From Geothermobacter ehrlichii (GTDB taxonomy: Bacteria; Desulfobacterota; Desulfuromonadia; Desulfuromonadales; Geothermobacteraceae), in NCBI RefSeq assembly GCF_008124615.1, contig NZ_VNIB01000011.1, forward strand, positions 50,406 through 114,405: DNA of 64,000 nt. Reading direction: 5' to 3'. The stretch's first letter is position 1. Each line of letters begins with the position of its first letter. Positions 24,701-33,937 of this stretch are shown here, piece by piece. The notes under the pieces were generated by a model. That model was not told the origin of the DNA and did not search any database. It saw only the letters and a program-made list of their open reading frames with translations. Both the position numbers and the translations under genes were made by a program.

Positions 24701-27700
24701 TGCCGTCAAGGTGGGTCGCGTGTACCCCGGTGGTCGGCATATTGTTATGGCACAGCAGGCAGCTCTGGATGTTGGTCGTACCCCAGGTGTAGGTGCTGTT
24801 GTTCGGTGCTCCGCCCTGGCCGTTGTTATGGCAAGCCGTCGTACCGCACGTTCCGTAACCTGTATTGGGCAGGGCAACTTCACCAGAGTACTTGCCATCA
24901 ACCACCGGGCTCTGCTGGGCGCCAGTAATCACTGTGCCGCCGAACTGAACCGCCTGGTTGACCGTCGTCGGACCGGTCGACTTGATGAAGTGGCCATAGT
25001 TGCCGGTATTGTCCGGATGGCACTTGTCGCAGGTGATGGTCAGCCCAAAGGTGGCGGTGGCGTTGAGATGGTTGGGATGGGTTCCCGTCGCCATCTGGTC
25101 GGCGCCGGCATCATCCCCGTGGCAAAGGGCACAGGATACGGTATCAACACCCCAGGTCGCTACTTGCCCGGTGTTGGACGGGTCGTGGCAATAGGTGTTG
25201 GAACAGGTATTGGCACTGTCGACAAATGAGTTGCCCGCATCGTTGAACGGACTGTCGTCGACCGTAGCATTGTCCGCCACCGGCGTCGCCTTGTTGGTCA
25301 AGGTTTCGCCCTGGTCTGCGCCAGCCTGGCCGGCAGCATCAAGTCCACTGATGTGCGAGGTATCCGTTGGCAGGGTCCCATGACAATCAGCACACTGCAT
25401 GCCCTCGGTCGTCACATGGGCAACGTGCGAACCCGTCGTCGGCGCCGCATTGGCAATGTTGTTGTCATTGGTGCCGTTGTTGTGACAGGCAGTACAGTTC
25501 AGACCATCGGCATCACCCCAGTAACCATCAGAGGCGCTGGAATCATGACACGCCGAGGCACATCCGGTAGCCGCTGCAGTAATGCCGGGCTGCAGCTGAA
25601 CCGTGCCGTCCTGATGAGTACCGCTGCCACCGTCACCACCCGTCGCGGTATAGGTGCTCACGTCCGCGCCATGACAGATCACGCATTCGCTGACATCCAG
25701 CTGGATGCTGCCGGAGATGTCGATGTGAGCGGTATGCGTCGGCCCCACATAACTGAGGTCGCCGTGACAGGCTTCACAGGACGCCGCGTTCGTCCAGGTC
25801 TTCGGGTTCACCTGATGGCAGCTGGCAGTACAGGTTGAAGGTGCCCCTTTGGTGTAGGTAATCGTCACCGCACTGCCATTGTAAGTACCGCCGCCAGCAA
25901 CATCGTAGAAGCCGGTACCATCGGTGGCACCGTTGAGGTGGTTGCCTCCGGAAACAATGGTGAAATCAGACTTGGCGGTTCCATTGTGACAGCTCTGACA
26001 ACTCAGGCCTCGCGACAGGCGCAAGGACACCCAGTGGGCCTGGTGGTCGCCTGTGACAGGCGGCTTCAGATGACAGACCGTACACTTGTCTGTGGCGCTG
26101 TTGTCTCCCCAGTTGGGCGAAGGCACATAGCTGAAGAAAGGCGCAGCGGTGTCATCATCGTTGCTGTGACACTGCGAAGTCGAGCAGTTGCCGACGCCGG
26201 TGCTGGGGATGGCCACCTCACCACTATAGGTCAGTGCGGAAAGGACATCGACCGTTCCGTCCCTGTGTGCGGTGTTTGTACCATTGTCGACATGGCATTC
26301 GGCACACGCAAGATTATCGCCAATCAGTGCGGCATTGTTGACATGGCTGGTATGACTGCCGGTACCAGGGTCGGTCGAGCTATGACACAGATCACAGTTG
26401 TTGGTGCTGTTGCTGGTATCCCAGTCGGCAGCATAAGTTCCGCCGCTCGGATTGTGGCATGCAGCGTTGTTGCAGGTATTGTTCGCATCATCCCAGGTTG
26501 CGTCGACAACCGTGGCTTCATCGGCAACGGCCTGGGCCATGTCCTGCAGAATCTGCAGATCCGTACCAGCCGCATAGCTGACATGGCTGGTATCGGTCGG
26601 CATGGCACCATGACAGGTCGTACAGTCGACCCCAGTCAGTGCCACGTGCTTGCTGTGGGCAAGGCCGTCACCGCCACCATCGGCAGGCGGCTGGCCATGA
26701 CAGGCATCGCAGGAAATGGTCCCACTGTTCCAAACCGTTGCCTTGCCGCTGGCAGTGCTGTGGCAAGCGGCGCTGCAGGTCACGGCCTGCCCACTGCCAC
26801 CATCGGCGATGCCAGCAGCGAAATCAACCGTTCCGTTCTGATGTAGTCCGCCGCCGCCGCCGGTAAGCGTATAGGGATCAGCTCCATTCACCTGCGAACC
26901 GTGGCAGGCGGCGCAATCGCTCAGATCGGCGTCGATGGCACCGCCATTCTTGTTGACATGAGCCGGGTGCCCGTTACTGGCGATGGTTCCTGCATGACAG
27001 CCTTCGCAACTGTTGGCACTGGCCTTGAACGCTACTGTCGCATCATCATGATTGTGGCAGGTGATACATGCCGTCGTGCTGTTGTGACCGTCCGCCGTAG
27101 TGCGGTTGTAATGATTGATTCCGCCAACTCCTCCGGCCGGATCGTGACAGACCTGGCAAACACCGGAGAAACTGCTGGCATCGAAATAGCTGCTGGCAGC
27201 AGTCTTGTCGGTGAAACCGGTTACAGCCGCAGGTGCCTTGTTGCCTGCGGGACCGACACTGCTGAGCACCATGGCATCGAATCCGGCCCCAACACCATTG
27301 CCATGCGGCTCATGGCAGTAGGCACAGGAATTGCCGCTGGTGCTGCCTGACGTTCCATTGTTGGCATAATGCACTGCCTTGGTGGCATGACAGGTCTGGC
27401 AGAACGCGTCATCGGCTACGGCCCCACCGGTCAGTTGTGGATCACCGGTCGTGCCGTCGAAGTGCTTGCCTCCGCTGGTATCGTGGCAACCGGTACAGGC
27501 CGGCCCGGTGATACTGGACTTGCCATGACCGAGGGTGGCGAAACTGTTCTGCGCCGGGGCGGTATTGCCCTTGACAACTGCAATGGCACTACCGGTATGG
27601 CAGGTCTCGCAATCGACGGATGTCGTATCCGTCCAGACCGGCTCACGATCCGGTCCGGTCGTCTGACCGCTGGCCGCGCCATGACAGGTGTTGCAGGCCG

Positions 27701-29846
27701 ACTGGGCCGGAGCATCGATCGCACCATTCACGTGATTTGCGTGGGAACCGGTATCAGCACCAGCACCATGGCAGTCGGAACAGGCAAGCTGCGGGCCGTT
27801 GGCGTCGAAAACATGCTTGGCATGGGCACCGGACAGGGGTGCTCCGGTATCACCGCTAGCATTGACCTGGTGGCAGGTACCGCACTGGCCGGTGGTCGGG
27901 TCGTCCCAGTCGGGAGTCGCATTGACACTGCCGTTGGAGTGACAATAGACCGAACAGGTCCCGTCGGTGCCGTAGGAGCCGCCCCCGAGAGTTCCGGCCC
28001 CGAGGTTGAAACTGCTGTTGAAGGAGACTTCCTTGCTGCCGTTGACGTGGTCGCCGCCAATAGCGGAGGCCAGCAGCTCGGTATTGCTTGCAGCGACGGT
28101 CGAATGGCAGACAGAGCAGTCAAAGGTCCGGCCAAGCATGGTGCCGGCACCGAGATGCTGCTGGTGCAGGGCGGAGTTGACGCCGCTCATACTGGCCGCA
28201 TCGTTGCCATGGCACTGCTGGCACTCGTTGTCCGTCGTGTTTGCCGGAGTGAAGATGGTTCCCTTGCCGTTTGCCCAGCTGACACTGACGGTCTGCAGGG
28301 TACCGCCGCGCGGATTGCCGTTGGAGTGACAGTAGACGGCGGAACAGGTCCCGGGCGCAGCCGTGTTGTAGCTCGGACTGGTGGCTCCGCTGCCGGTGGT
28401 GACCGCCGGCAGGGTGCCGATGGCTCCGTCGAGAACCTGCTGGAAGGTGCCGGCGTCGTGATCGGCCGATCCGAGCTGCCCTGCGCCGTCGCCATGGCAC
28501 ACCGCACAGGCGTAGCTGTAGTTGCCGCTGCCGTTGGCATGCGTCGCGTGCGGAGTCAGGGATTCATCCTTGTACGCCGCCGAAGCGCTGTAGTCGTGCG
28601 CCGGGTTCTGGGTCGAAACCGCATAACCGCCCGGAGTGGTGTTGCCAGGCTGGTCCAAAGACGGAGCATAACCATGACAGGATCCACAACCTGCAGCAAA
28701 CGAACCGTTCTGGTTGTCGTGTGCATGGCAGTCGGCGCACTGGGCGTCAGGCTGATGTCCTGTCGGGAAATCGTGGCAGGAAAGACAGAGGCTTCCATTG
28801 CCGCCGCCGTTGTCGTAGTTGGCGGCCGGCGGATAGGTGGTGTAGTCGAGAGTCACGGTGTCGTTGGTCGAACCGGACGCCTTGATGTTGGTGGTATCGA
28901 GAGTGATCTGCTTGCGCAGCATATAGATGTTTGGATTGCCGTTCGGATCGTAGTCGTGCCCGCTGTGGCAGACAAGACAGCCGAGCTGCTGCGAAGCCGC
29001 CGGCGCATGGCCGGTATATTTGTGACAGGACTGACAGATTGAGGAGCTGATGGTTTCGTTGCTGACCCCATTGTGCTTGAGGAGCTTGCCGTCACCCTGA
29101 CCAACGGAGCCCTGGGTGTCGGCAGTTGAACCGTCGGAGTCGACCCAGTGAACACCATGACATGAGGTACAGGTCACCTCGCCGTTGACCAGAGTCACGT
29201 TTCCGTTGGCAGTCTGGGAGTTATCAGGGGTGTCATAGTATTTGTCTGCCGGATCGTTGCTGGCATCGGGCAGGTTGCCCGGAGCGGTGTCGAGGCGAAC
29301 TCCCATGGGATGAGTCTCTATACCGTGATTGCTCACGTTCCAGTCGGCATGACAGTCAAGACACATGTCTTCGGCTACGTAGCCGCGGCTCGGGGGAAGT
29401 TTGAGGAGCTTGGGGTTCTGCACATTGTCGCCATGCGGATCGTGGCAGCGGGAGCAGGCTACCACACCAGTCGAAAAACCTTGACGGCCGTAGAAGAAGC
29501 GATTCGAAGGAGCCTTGGCGCCAGCAGCAGGGTTGGTGTCCGAAGCCCCCCAGTTATGGGACGTCTGCTTGCCGGGAGCCGGATTGTTGCCAAAGGCGTT
29601 GCTGGCATCACCGGCGCTGAAACGACCCGTGGCCGAAGCAACGGTGGAGTCGTTGAGCGTCACGCTCCCGGACGTCGTGTCGTGACAGTCCAGGCAGATG
29701 TTGGTCGTCACGCTCAGGGGGTCGGCACCCGCCCTGTGACAGTCTTCGCAGGGAAAGTAGTGAACCGCCCGAGCCTGGACCATGGCGGGGACCGCCACCA
29801 GCACCAGAGCCAGCACCAGAATGGTTCTCAGAAATCCGCTCCTCAT
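21744..29846 (-). CDS. Giant multiheme c-type cytochrome (about 57 CXXCH plus variants)
   Basis: About 2,700 residues from ATG 29846 (AGAGGAG upstream) with signal peptide MRSGFLRTILVLALVLVAVPAMVQA. My hand count gives 57 CXXCH, eight CX4CH (such as CSAVYCH, CSNTYCH, CGTTACH) and six CX3CH (such as CSVYCH, CTASCH) motifs, spread from residue 32 to the last ten residues. The modules repeat as CX4CH or CX3CH, about 15-30 residues with a Trp, CXXCH, then HxxHV and a further CXXCH, the Geobacter CxxxxCH...CXXCH pattern. Distal His ligands are frequent. There is no membrane anchor or lipobox, so it is periplasmic or secreted. If most motifs bind heme it would be a very long electron wire. Flanked by the tetraheme cytochrome and the second giant gene in the same orientation. 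Confidence 0.92.
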   Translation of the reverse strand: MRSGFLRTILVLALVLVAVPAMVQARAVHYFPCEDCHRAGADPLSVTTNICLDCHDTTSGSVTLNDSTVASATGRFSAGDASNAFGNNPAPGKQTSHNWGASDTNPAAGAKAPSNRFFYGRQGFSTGVVACSRCHDPHGDNVQNPKLLKLPPSRGYVAEDMCLDCHADWNVSNHGIETHPMGVRLDTAPGNLPDASNDPADKYYDTPDNSQTANGNVTLVNGEVTCTSCHGVHWVDSDGSTADTQGSVGQGDGKLLKHNGVSNETISSSICQSCHKYTGHAPAASQQLGCLVCHSGHDYDPNGNPNIYMLRKQITLDTTNIKASGSTNDTVTLDYTTYPPAANYDNGGGNGSLCLSCHDFPTGHQPDAQCADCHAHDNQNGSFAAGCGSCHGYAPSLDQPGNTTPGGYAVSTQNPAHDYSASAAYKDESLTPHATHANGSGNYSYACAVCHGDGAGQLGSADHDAGTFQQVLDGAIGTLPAVTTGSGATSPSYNTAAPGTCSAVYCHSNGNPRGGTLQTVSVSWANGKGTIFTPANTTDNECQQCHGNDAASMSGVNSALHQQHLGAGTMLGRTFDCSVCHSTVAASNTELLASAIGGDHVNGSKEVSFNSSFNLGAGTLGGGSYGTDGTCSVYCHSNGSVNATPDWDDPTTGQCGTCHQVNASGDTGAPLSGAHAKHVFDANGPQLACSDCHGAGADTGSHANHVNGAIDAPAQSACNTCHGAASGQTTGPDREPVWTDTTSVDCETCHTGSAIAVVKGNTAPAQNSFATLGHGKSSITGPACTGCHDTSGGKHFDGTTGDPQLTGGAVADDAFCQTCHATKAVHYANNGTSGSTSGNSCAYCHEPHGNGVGAGFDAMVLSSVGPAGNKAPAAVTGFTDKTAASSYFDASSFSGVCQVCHDPAGGVGGINHYNRTTADGHNSTTACITCHNHDDATVAFKASANSCEGCHAGTIASNGHPAHVNKNGGAIDADLSDCAACHGSQVNGADPYTLTGGGGGLHQNGTVDFAAGIADGGSGQAVTCSAACHSTASGKATVWNSGTISCDACHGQPPADGGGDGLAHSKHVALTGVDCTTCHGAMPTDTSHVSYAAGTDLQILQDMAQAVADEATVVDATWDDANNTCNNAACHNPSGGTYAADWDTSNSTNNCDLCHSSTDPGTGSHTSHVNNAALIGDNLACAECHVDNGTNTAHRDGTVDVLSALTYSGEVAIPSTGVGNCSTSQCHSNDDDTAAPFFSYVPSPNWGDNSATDKCTVCHLKPPVTGDHQAHWVSLRLSRGLSCQSCHNGTAKSDFTIVSGGNHLNGATDGTGFYDVAGGGTYNGSAVTITYTKGAPSTCTASCHQVNPKTWTNAASCEACHGDLSYVGPTHTAHIDISGSIQLDVSECVICHGADVSTYTATGGDGGSGTHQDGTVQLQPGITAAATGCASACHDSSASDGYWGDADGLNCTACHNNGTNDNNIANAAPTTGSHVAHVTTEGMQCADCHGTLPTDTSHISGLDAAGQAGADQGETLTNKATPVADNATVDDSPFNDAGNSFVDSANTCSNTYCHDPSNTGQVATWGVDTVSCALCHGDDAGADQMATGTHPNHLNATATFGLTITCDKCHPDNTGNYGHFIKSTGPTTVNQAVQFGGTVITGAQQSPVVDGKYSGEVALPNTGYGTCGTTACHNNGQGGAPNNSTYTWGTTNIQSCLLCHNNMPTTGVHATHLDGNVKYGPYASVGGSTNCGRCHAANANNTSMAGQATHINGQISFADGNEVASGGIGGDTTVTVCDTCHGGSTAVSLAGTGAKATWSAGGPVACETCHGDYNQANVDGALAPIRAGSAYDNSGHGKTGVGKACVDCHDHAGDHIGYTTNRLNTIGGKDYNTDPNGFCNACHTGVPNSAVHYANTQTTGGTSDDGVTCVTCHDQHGQNGGQDAMIASTIQTHTVSGFTDRTARSSYANASNQGVCQVCHDPSEVLHFNRTTEELASHNSGQICTTCHSHTSNPIFKPSGCNGCHGGGTVGASASNYWPDGSDGAAGPNDAGRHLKHMNVLSQRVYGVSAVALLDDPAADSKQKALCEYCHAAVTNDSDHGATANLPAEVFVDKDLNRHAQTLWGTADTDAAYSGGSCSSVDCHNGKTTGTGTFGWYDAGTSTCTMCHTPGDPGANPTTGLHVVSAAGVQAHDDTLGTAGCTECHNALPAIDNTSASTHINGTFVVDSGVNDDRGITVSGNITAFSQAAVGTSDSCAASCHSDGGNWQRLWSTSADSTATSLGSARCDVCHGQLNNWRAGMSVNHNLAKINDGTHTDCTQCHVAPDAPYDFATMHENGTIEVNDNTAMSYDPANGTCSVSVCHGSTTPTRGPGASTIFAENLLNGPGASCNSCHLATGGSANNNTVLGYTFNNRTGAHAKHVSSAATAYGSTAISTQSTAYNYGCGVCHPTDEGTYHQNGTLDVLLDPTTAPGTIKALNDPAAGYSAGSCSGVYCHSDGVNVAAGSSPDFLTGTFTNPNGDYCQNCHGNQPTTGSHGKHVVGIHYDDIYSGTTGLISDAGATGAGHGDVTTAITITCALCHNATVNQWYNGSNTACVSCHGSTGSAVDKTVITNADLDKTLHVNGVKDVSFAPVDPVRSKAQVRDFTTSEPELDNNWQRVGGYKVDANSHDESKVSPPLNTATMWDGGTKNCTVACHNGNTITWGTTGISCNACHTQLPK

Positions 29847-29910
29847 TACTCGCTCCTCTTGTTTATCCATCAACAAGTCAGAATGTGACTGCAACACCGC
29901 GTTTCACGAT

Positions 29911-30750
29911 CTATTTGACGTGGCAGGCCAGGCAGAGTGCACTGCCGGTGTTCGGCGTAATCAAAAACGGCGCATAATCCGGATCCGCAGAAATACCACC
30001 CGGGATCGGACCATACCAGGTTTCAAAATAGGTATCGTAGGCAACGTGAGGATCGTGGCAGGATGAGCACTCGACCCGCATGCCGCCGGATACGGCTCCG
30101 GCACCGAAGAAACGCACCCCCCGGGAGATGGCGTCGGCAGGTGCCCGCAGCCCTCCACCGTCAGGCTGGCTCGATTCCTCGGTGTAGGCGTCGAAATAGC
30201 TGAAGGAAATCGGGTGATCGTCCGACAGGTCGCCGGTGCCATTCGGGTTGGCCGCGCTCTCGCCGATGCGCGCGCTGGCCGATCCAAATCCGGATACGAT
30301 ATAGACAGGTACGCCCGGCCCCTGGAACTGGTTCTCGGGCTGTCCGGTCGGGTTACTGTTGTTGGTGTTGATGATACGGTTGGTGGCGATGCTGCCGTCG
30401 TGACAGCTCAGGCAGAGCAGCGACTCGCTGGAAACCGGACGGCTCGTGTTGCCGGCGGCGGCAGTCAGAGTCGCGCTGTTGTAGTGGGTGAAACTTCCGG
30501 CCCCCGGAATCTGGCGGTTCCAGAGCGGCCCGTCGAGAGTGCCACCATGCGGAGTATGGCAGAAGATGCAGATCTCTTCTTCGTTGGTTGTGTACTGGTT
30601 GTCGAAGGTCGACTGCGGATTGCCGCCCATATTGGCGGAAAGGTTGTGAATGGTGAATTCGACGGCCTGAGGTCCGCGCACTGCAAGGGCGGTTCCGGCA
30701 GAAAGCACCAGTGAACAGCAGATGACCAGAAGTTTTACCATAGCTCTCAT
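29911..30750 (-). CDS. Tetraheme c-type cytochrome
   Basis: A protein of 279 residues starting at ATG 30750 (AGAGGAT upstream) with signal peptide MRAMVKLLVICCSLVLSAGTALA. Four CXXCH motifs are seen: CIFCHTPHG (near residue 62), CLSCHDG (113), CSSCHDPH (230) and CLACH four residues from the C-terminus. The CIFCHTPHG and CSSCHDPH contexts are common in Geobacter cytochrome c3-like and Omc-type proteins. It lies 64 bases before the giant cytochrome and 62 bases after the NHL-repeat gene, so all are probably cotranscribed. It could be the electron donor or acceptor of the giant cytochrome. Confidence 0.9.
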   Translation of the reverse strand: MRAMVKLLVICCSLVLSAGTALAVRGPQAVEFTIHNLSANMGGNPQSTFDNQYTTNEEEICIFCHTPHGGTLDGPLWNRQIPGAGSFTHYNSATLTAAAGNTSRPVSSESLLCLSCHDGSIATNRIINTNNSNPTGQPENQFQGPGVPVYIVSGFGSASARIGESAANPNGTGDLSDDHPISFSYFDAYTEESSQPDGGGLRAPADAISRGVRFFGAGAVSGGMRVECSSCHDPHVAYDTYFETWYGPIPGGISADPDYAPFLITPNTGSALCLACHVK

Positions 30751-30812
30751 GACAGCATCCTCTTGTCTATATCGGTAACCGTAATCTGAAGCACACCCAG
30801 CGTTTCGTCAAT

Positions 30813-33716
30813 TCAGGGCAGCAACCCCATCAGCTCGTCGCAGGTCGCCGCCGCCTCGGCCGGCAACCCCTGGGCATTGCGCAGGGAACTGATCGCCGAC
30901 GGCAGTGCGGCAAGATCACCGGCACTGGCACTCGTCTTCGCCTGATCGACCATGGCCAGCAGTGTCGGATCGCCGGAGTCATTGGTGATCATATCGGCAA
31001 CCTGGTCGAGTTTCTGTACCAGAACATCGAAGAAGGCAGCCACCGGTTCGCTGCCCCGTGCCTTGGCAAAGCGAAGGACCCCGTTACCGTCCGCCGCCAG
31101 AATGTCCTTGCCTTTGCGGTCATCAGCGTCGACAACAAAGAGACCGGAACCCTGCTGGAAATAGCCCATCGTACGCTTATCGGCTGCAAACACGACCACC
31201 CGCTGCTGAGGGGCGAGACCACTGCCGGCATTCTCCAACAGAAAAACCTTCTTGTTTTTCGCGACGAGCAGATCCAGATCACCGTCGGCATCCCAGTCGG
31301 TCGGGAAAGGAACCACTCTCTTGGGCTTACGGGCGGCAAAGAGCACCTTTTCGAACTGAAGGACGGGCGCTTCGTCGCTTCCCACGTTGAGGTAGAGCTC
31401 GACCCTGCCGTTATCGCCACCGACAAGAAGATCCTTCAGGTTGTCACCATTCCAGTCGACAACGACCGGCGCGGAATGCCCACCGGCGGTGATCATCTCG
31501 CCGCCGGCGGTCAACTCGACGGCGGCCGCCCCGTCAAACACCGGCATTCCGGGGACACCACTGTTGAGCACCAGCCGCACCAGACCATCCCTGGCACCAT
31601 AAACCAGGTCAGCAAGACCGTCATTGTTCCAGTCCGCCACACAGGGAGCCAGGTCCCGCTGGAGCAGCTCGGCCAGCACTTCCTTGTCACCAAGCCGCAG
31701 ATAGCCCCCCGTGTCGGTTATCTGCAACGCCGGATAATAGGCTATTTTCCTGCCCCGCTTACCGACCAGAAGATCCAGTCGACCATCGCCGTCAACATCC
31801 GCGATCCAGGGCATGAGAATCCCGTTGAACCGGATATCCTGGTAAGTGCCATCAGCAGCCAGCGCCCGAATACCGTGGCTACGCTGAAAATGCCCGACGG
31901 CTTCCTTGGACGGCCGCAGGTCGGCAACGAAATGGGCCGAGCCACCGGATTCCAGGGTCACCATGCCGTAAACAGGCTCGAACCCTCTGTGGACCACCGC
32001 TACCTGGTAATCGCCCGCCGGCGCACCGAGCTGTACGTAAGGCGTCTGACCGACCTTGCGGCCAAGATAGCCCGGATTGCCCCCCAGATAGACATCAGCA
32101 CCGGGAACGTTTGAATCAATCACCAGGCCGGTTTCGGCAAAGGTAAAGCTCTGCGTGGCACTGACAGCCTCGGAGCCGGTGGCGTCAACTGCGGTCACCG
32201 CCCAGGAATAGACTCCGCCGGGCACCATGGCATCGTATGCCGGGGTCTGGTTCAATGCAATCCCGGAAACGGCATCGACAGCGGCCAGAACATTGCCGGC
32301 GGCATCGACGATCTGCAACAGGTAACCCACACTGTCATTGGGGTCGGGGTCGGTCGATGCAGCCCAGACAAAGAGACTGGCACCAACGACATCCCCCGCC
32401 TGATCGGCCGGGCTCTGCAGGACGGGAGCGGAAGGAGCTTCGGCAACGGCATTGACAAAGAAGGTCGCCGAAGCCTCGGCGGAATAGTCGACGCCGTCGA
32501 AAGCCTTGACGGTCCAGACACACCCGGCGTTTTCCGGCAACGCGGTCTGCACCTGGTAACCACCGGCGGGCAGCCCCGCTCCCACCTCGACCTGAACACC
32601 GTCGCAGGCGACAGACACATCGTAGGTGACGGGATCGCCGTCGGCGTCAGTTACGGCGGAATAGTTCAGAACCGGCGTGGCGCTGGCCACGACCGAACCG
32701 TCCATGGGAGAAAGAATGGACGGCGACGGCGGCGCGGTATTGGACGGCACCTGATAGTTGCCGATACCGAGGACGGCGGCCGACGGGCCATCGGCATAGC
32801 TGCCGGAGACGAAAAGCCTCCCCAGCCCGTCCATCACCACGTCCTGCGGCAGGGTGGCGCCGGACACCAGGGACGTCAGATCGATGGAGCCGAGCACCGG
32901 AGCCTTGCCGCCGGAAGCGGCAGCGGCAAAGTCGAGCACCGCGATCCTGGCGCTGATGTTGTCGATGAAGTAGCCCCGCCCCTGGCCGTCGAAGGCCATG
33001 CCGCGAAAAGAGAGCATCTGGGCTCCGAAATCGGCGGCCGCGGCATAAGTAACCAGCAGACCGCCCTGGGGGCTGTAGACACGGACTTCGCCGGGGGCCT
33101 TTTTGTCGGCGACGAAGATTTCGTCGGTGACAGGATTGATGACCATGGCCGAAAGCGCGCAGAGACGACCGCTCACGTCAACAGAAAAGGAACCGGCCAG
33201 CACGGCATTGCCGGAACCCGAATCCTGGTAGAAGCGCACCGTCTTGGCGGAAGCATCAAGAACGTAAATCATGCCGGAGCTGTCGAGGTCGATCTCGCCG
33301 GCACCGGCAAATTCACCGGCTCCCCGACCGAGATAGCCGAGAACCGCACCGGTCCTGCCGTCGAGGATCGCCACCTGGTCGCTGGTGAAATCGCCGTCGG
33401 AATCACCGACCACGTAGATGCGACTGCCGTCCGGAGTCACCGCCAGGCCTGCACCGGACACCGGAGCGGCGTTGAAACGCCCCTCGAGAGACCCCAGCTT
33501 GCTGAACTTGAGAACGCCGGCATCGTGATCGGCTATATAGAGATTGCCACTGTCATCCAGGTCTATCGCCCCCGGACCCGCCATCTGCGAACCGACCCCG
33601 AACGTCTCGAGATAGGTTACTGTCGGCATGACAGCCTGCGCCGACCCCGTCCCGAAGACGACAGGACTCAGCGATATGACCGCAATTAGGCAAATGACTT
33701 TGAGCAATCCATTCAT
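30813..33716 (-). CDS. Exported NHL/PEGA/FG-GAP multi-domain protein
   Basis: About 967 residues from ATG 33716 (AGGAGG upstream). Signal peptide MNGLLKVICLIAVISLSPVV...AQA. Residues 30-310 are NHL-type propeller repeats (MAGPGAIDLDDSGNLYIADHDAGVLKFS; GEIDLDSSGMIYVLDASAKTVRFYQ). Residues 320-520 are Ig/fibronectin-like. Residues 525-600 match a PEGA domain (DSNVPGADVYLGGNPGYLGRKVGQTPYV). Residues 620-870 carry FG-GAP loops (DVDGDGRLDLLVGKRG; DWDADGDLDLLVAKNK). This is a likely surface scaffold or binding protein. It is the first gene of the cytochrome array and lies directly behind a sigma-54 promoter. Confidence 0.88.
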   Translation of the reverse strand: MNGLLKVICLIAVISLSPVVFGTGSAQAVMPTVTYLETFGVGSQMAGPGAIDLDDSGNLYIADHDAGVLKFSKLGSLEGRFNAAPVSGAGLAVTPDGSRIYVVGDSDGDFTSDQVAILDGRTGAVLGYLGRGAGEFAGAGEIDLDSSGMIYVLDASAKTVRFYQDSGSGNAVLAGSFSVDVSGRLCALSAMVINPVTDEIFVADKKAPGEVRVYSPQGGLLVTYAAAADFGAQMLSFRGMAFDGQGRGYFIDNISARIAVLDFAAAASGGKAPVLGSIDLTSLVSGATLPQDVVMDGLGRLFVSGSYADGPSAAVLGIGNYQVPSNTAPPSPSILSPMDGSVVASATPVLNYSAVTDADGDPVTYDVSVACDGVQVEVGAGLPAGGYQVQTALPENAGCVWTVKAFDGVDYSAEASATFFVNAVAEAPSAPVLQSPADQAGDVVGASLFVWAASTDPDPNDSVGYLLQIVDAAGNVLAAVDAVSGIALNQTPAYDAMVPGGVYSWAVTAVDATGSEAVSATQSFTFAETGLVIDSNVPGADVYLGGNPGYLGRKVGQTPYVQLGAPAGDYQVAVVHRGFEPVYGMVTLESGGSAHFVADLRPSKEAVGHFQRSHGIRALAADGTYQDIRFNGILMPWIADVDGDGRLDLLVGKRGRKIAYYPALQITDTGGYLRLGDKEVLAELLQRDLAPCVADWNNDGLADLVYGARDGLVRLVLNSGVPGMPVFDGAAAVELTAGGEMITAGGHSAPVVVDWNGDNLKDLLVGGDNGRVELYLNVGSDEAPVLQFEKVLFAARKPKRVVPFPTDWDADGDLDLLVAKNKKVFLLENAGSGLAPQQRVVVFAADKRTMGYFQQGSGLFVVDADDRKGKDILAADGNGVLRFAKARGSEPVAAFFDVLVQKLDQVADMITNDSGDPTLLAMVDQAKTSASAGDLAALPSAISSLRNAQGLPAEAAATCDELMGLLP

Positions 33717-33805
33717 GGAAGGCCTCCTGCACACGACGGACACGATGTTAGCCCCTGAAATTATTGTGTTTTTGAAAAATGCGCTTCTTTAGCCACCTAT
33801 TCAAC

Positions 33806-33822
33806 ATGCAACCATGGTACCA
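33806..33822 (-). promoter_or_regulatory. Sigma-54 (-24/-12) promoter of the cytochrome array
   Basis: Minus-strand sequence TGGTACCATGGTTGCAT, close to the consensus TGGCACG-N4-TTGCA, with the exact GG-N10-GC spacing. It lies about 90 bases before the NHL-protein start codon, just beyond the terminator of the adjacent sigma-54 response-regulator gene, and has no competing gene. It probably drives the NHL, tetraheme and giant cytochrome genes and peptide 2. Confidence 0.7.
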
Positions 33823-33868
33823 ACGCTGAAAAAATGGCCGATCTCGACGAGGCAACGGCCTGCCACAC

Positions 33869-33899
33869 AAAAAAAGGCCGCCTGATGGCGGCCTTTTTT
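33869..33899 (-). terminator. Terminator after the response regulator
   Basis: Stem AAGGCCGCC/GGCGGCCTT with loop TGAT, flanked by A and T runs on both sides, so it can work in both directions. On the minus strand seven T follow. It separates the two-component operon from the cytochrome array. Confidence 0.85.
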
Positions 33900-33937
33900 G
33901 CAGCTTTTTTCCGACCCGGCCGAGCCCGCTGTCAATA

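Noticed and set aside
14770..29042. Several long plus-strand open frames (for example 14770-16707, 21762-23087, 23124-25229, 27369-29042)
   Set aside because: All lie opposite the giant cytochromes, have low-complexity Val/Gly/Ala-rich translations and follow the periodicity of the heme modules.
21744..29846. Repeated short motifs that could suggest a CRISPR or tandem DNA repeat
   Set aside because: The repetition comes from coding for Cys-x-x-Cys-His modules; spacing is variable and no constant direct repeat is present.
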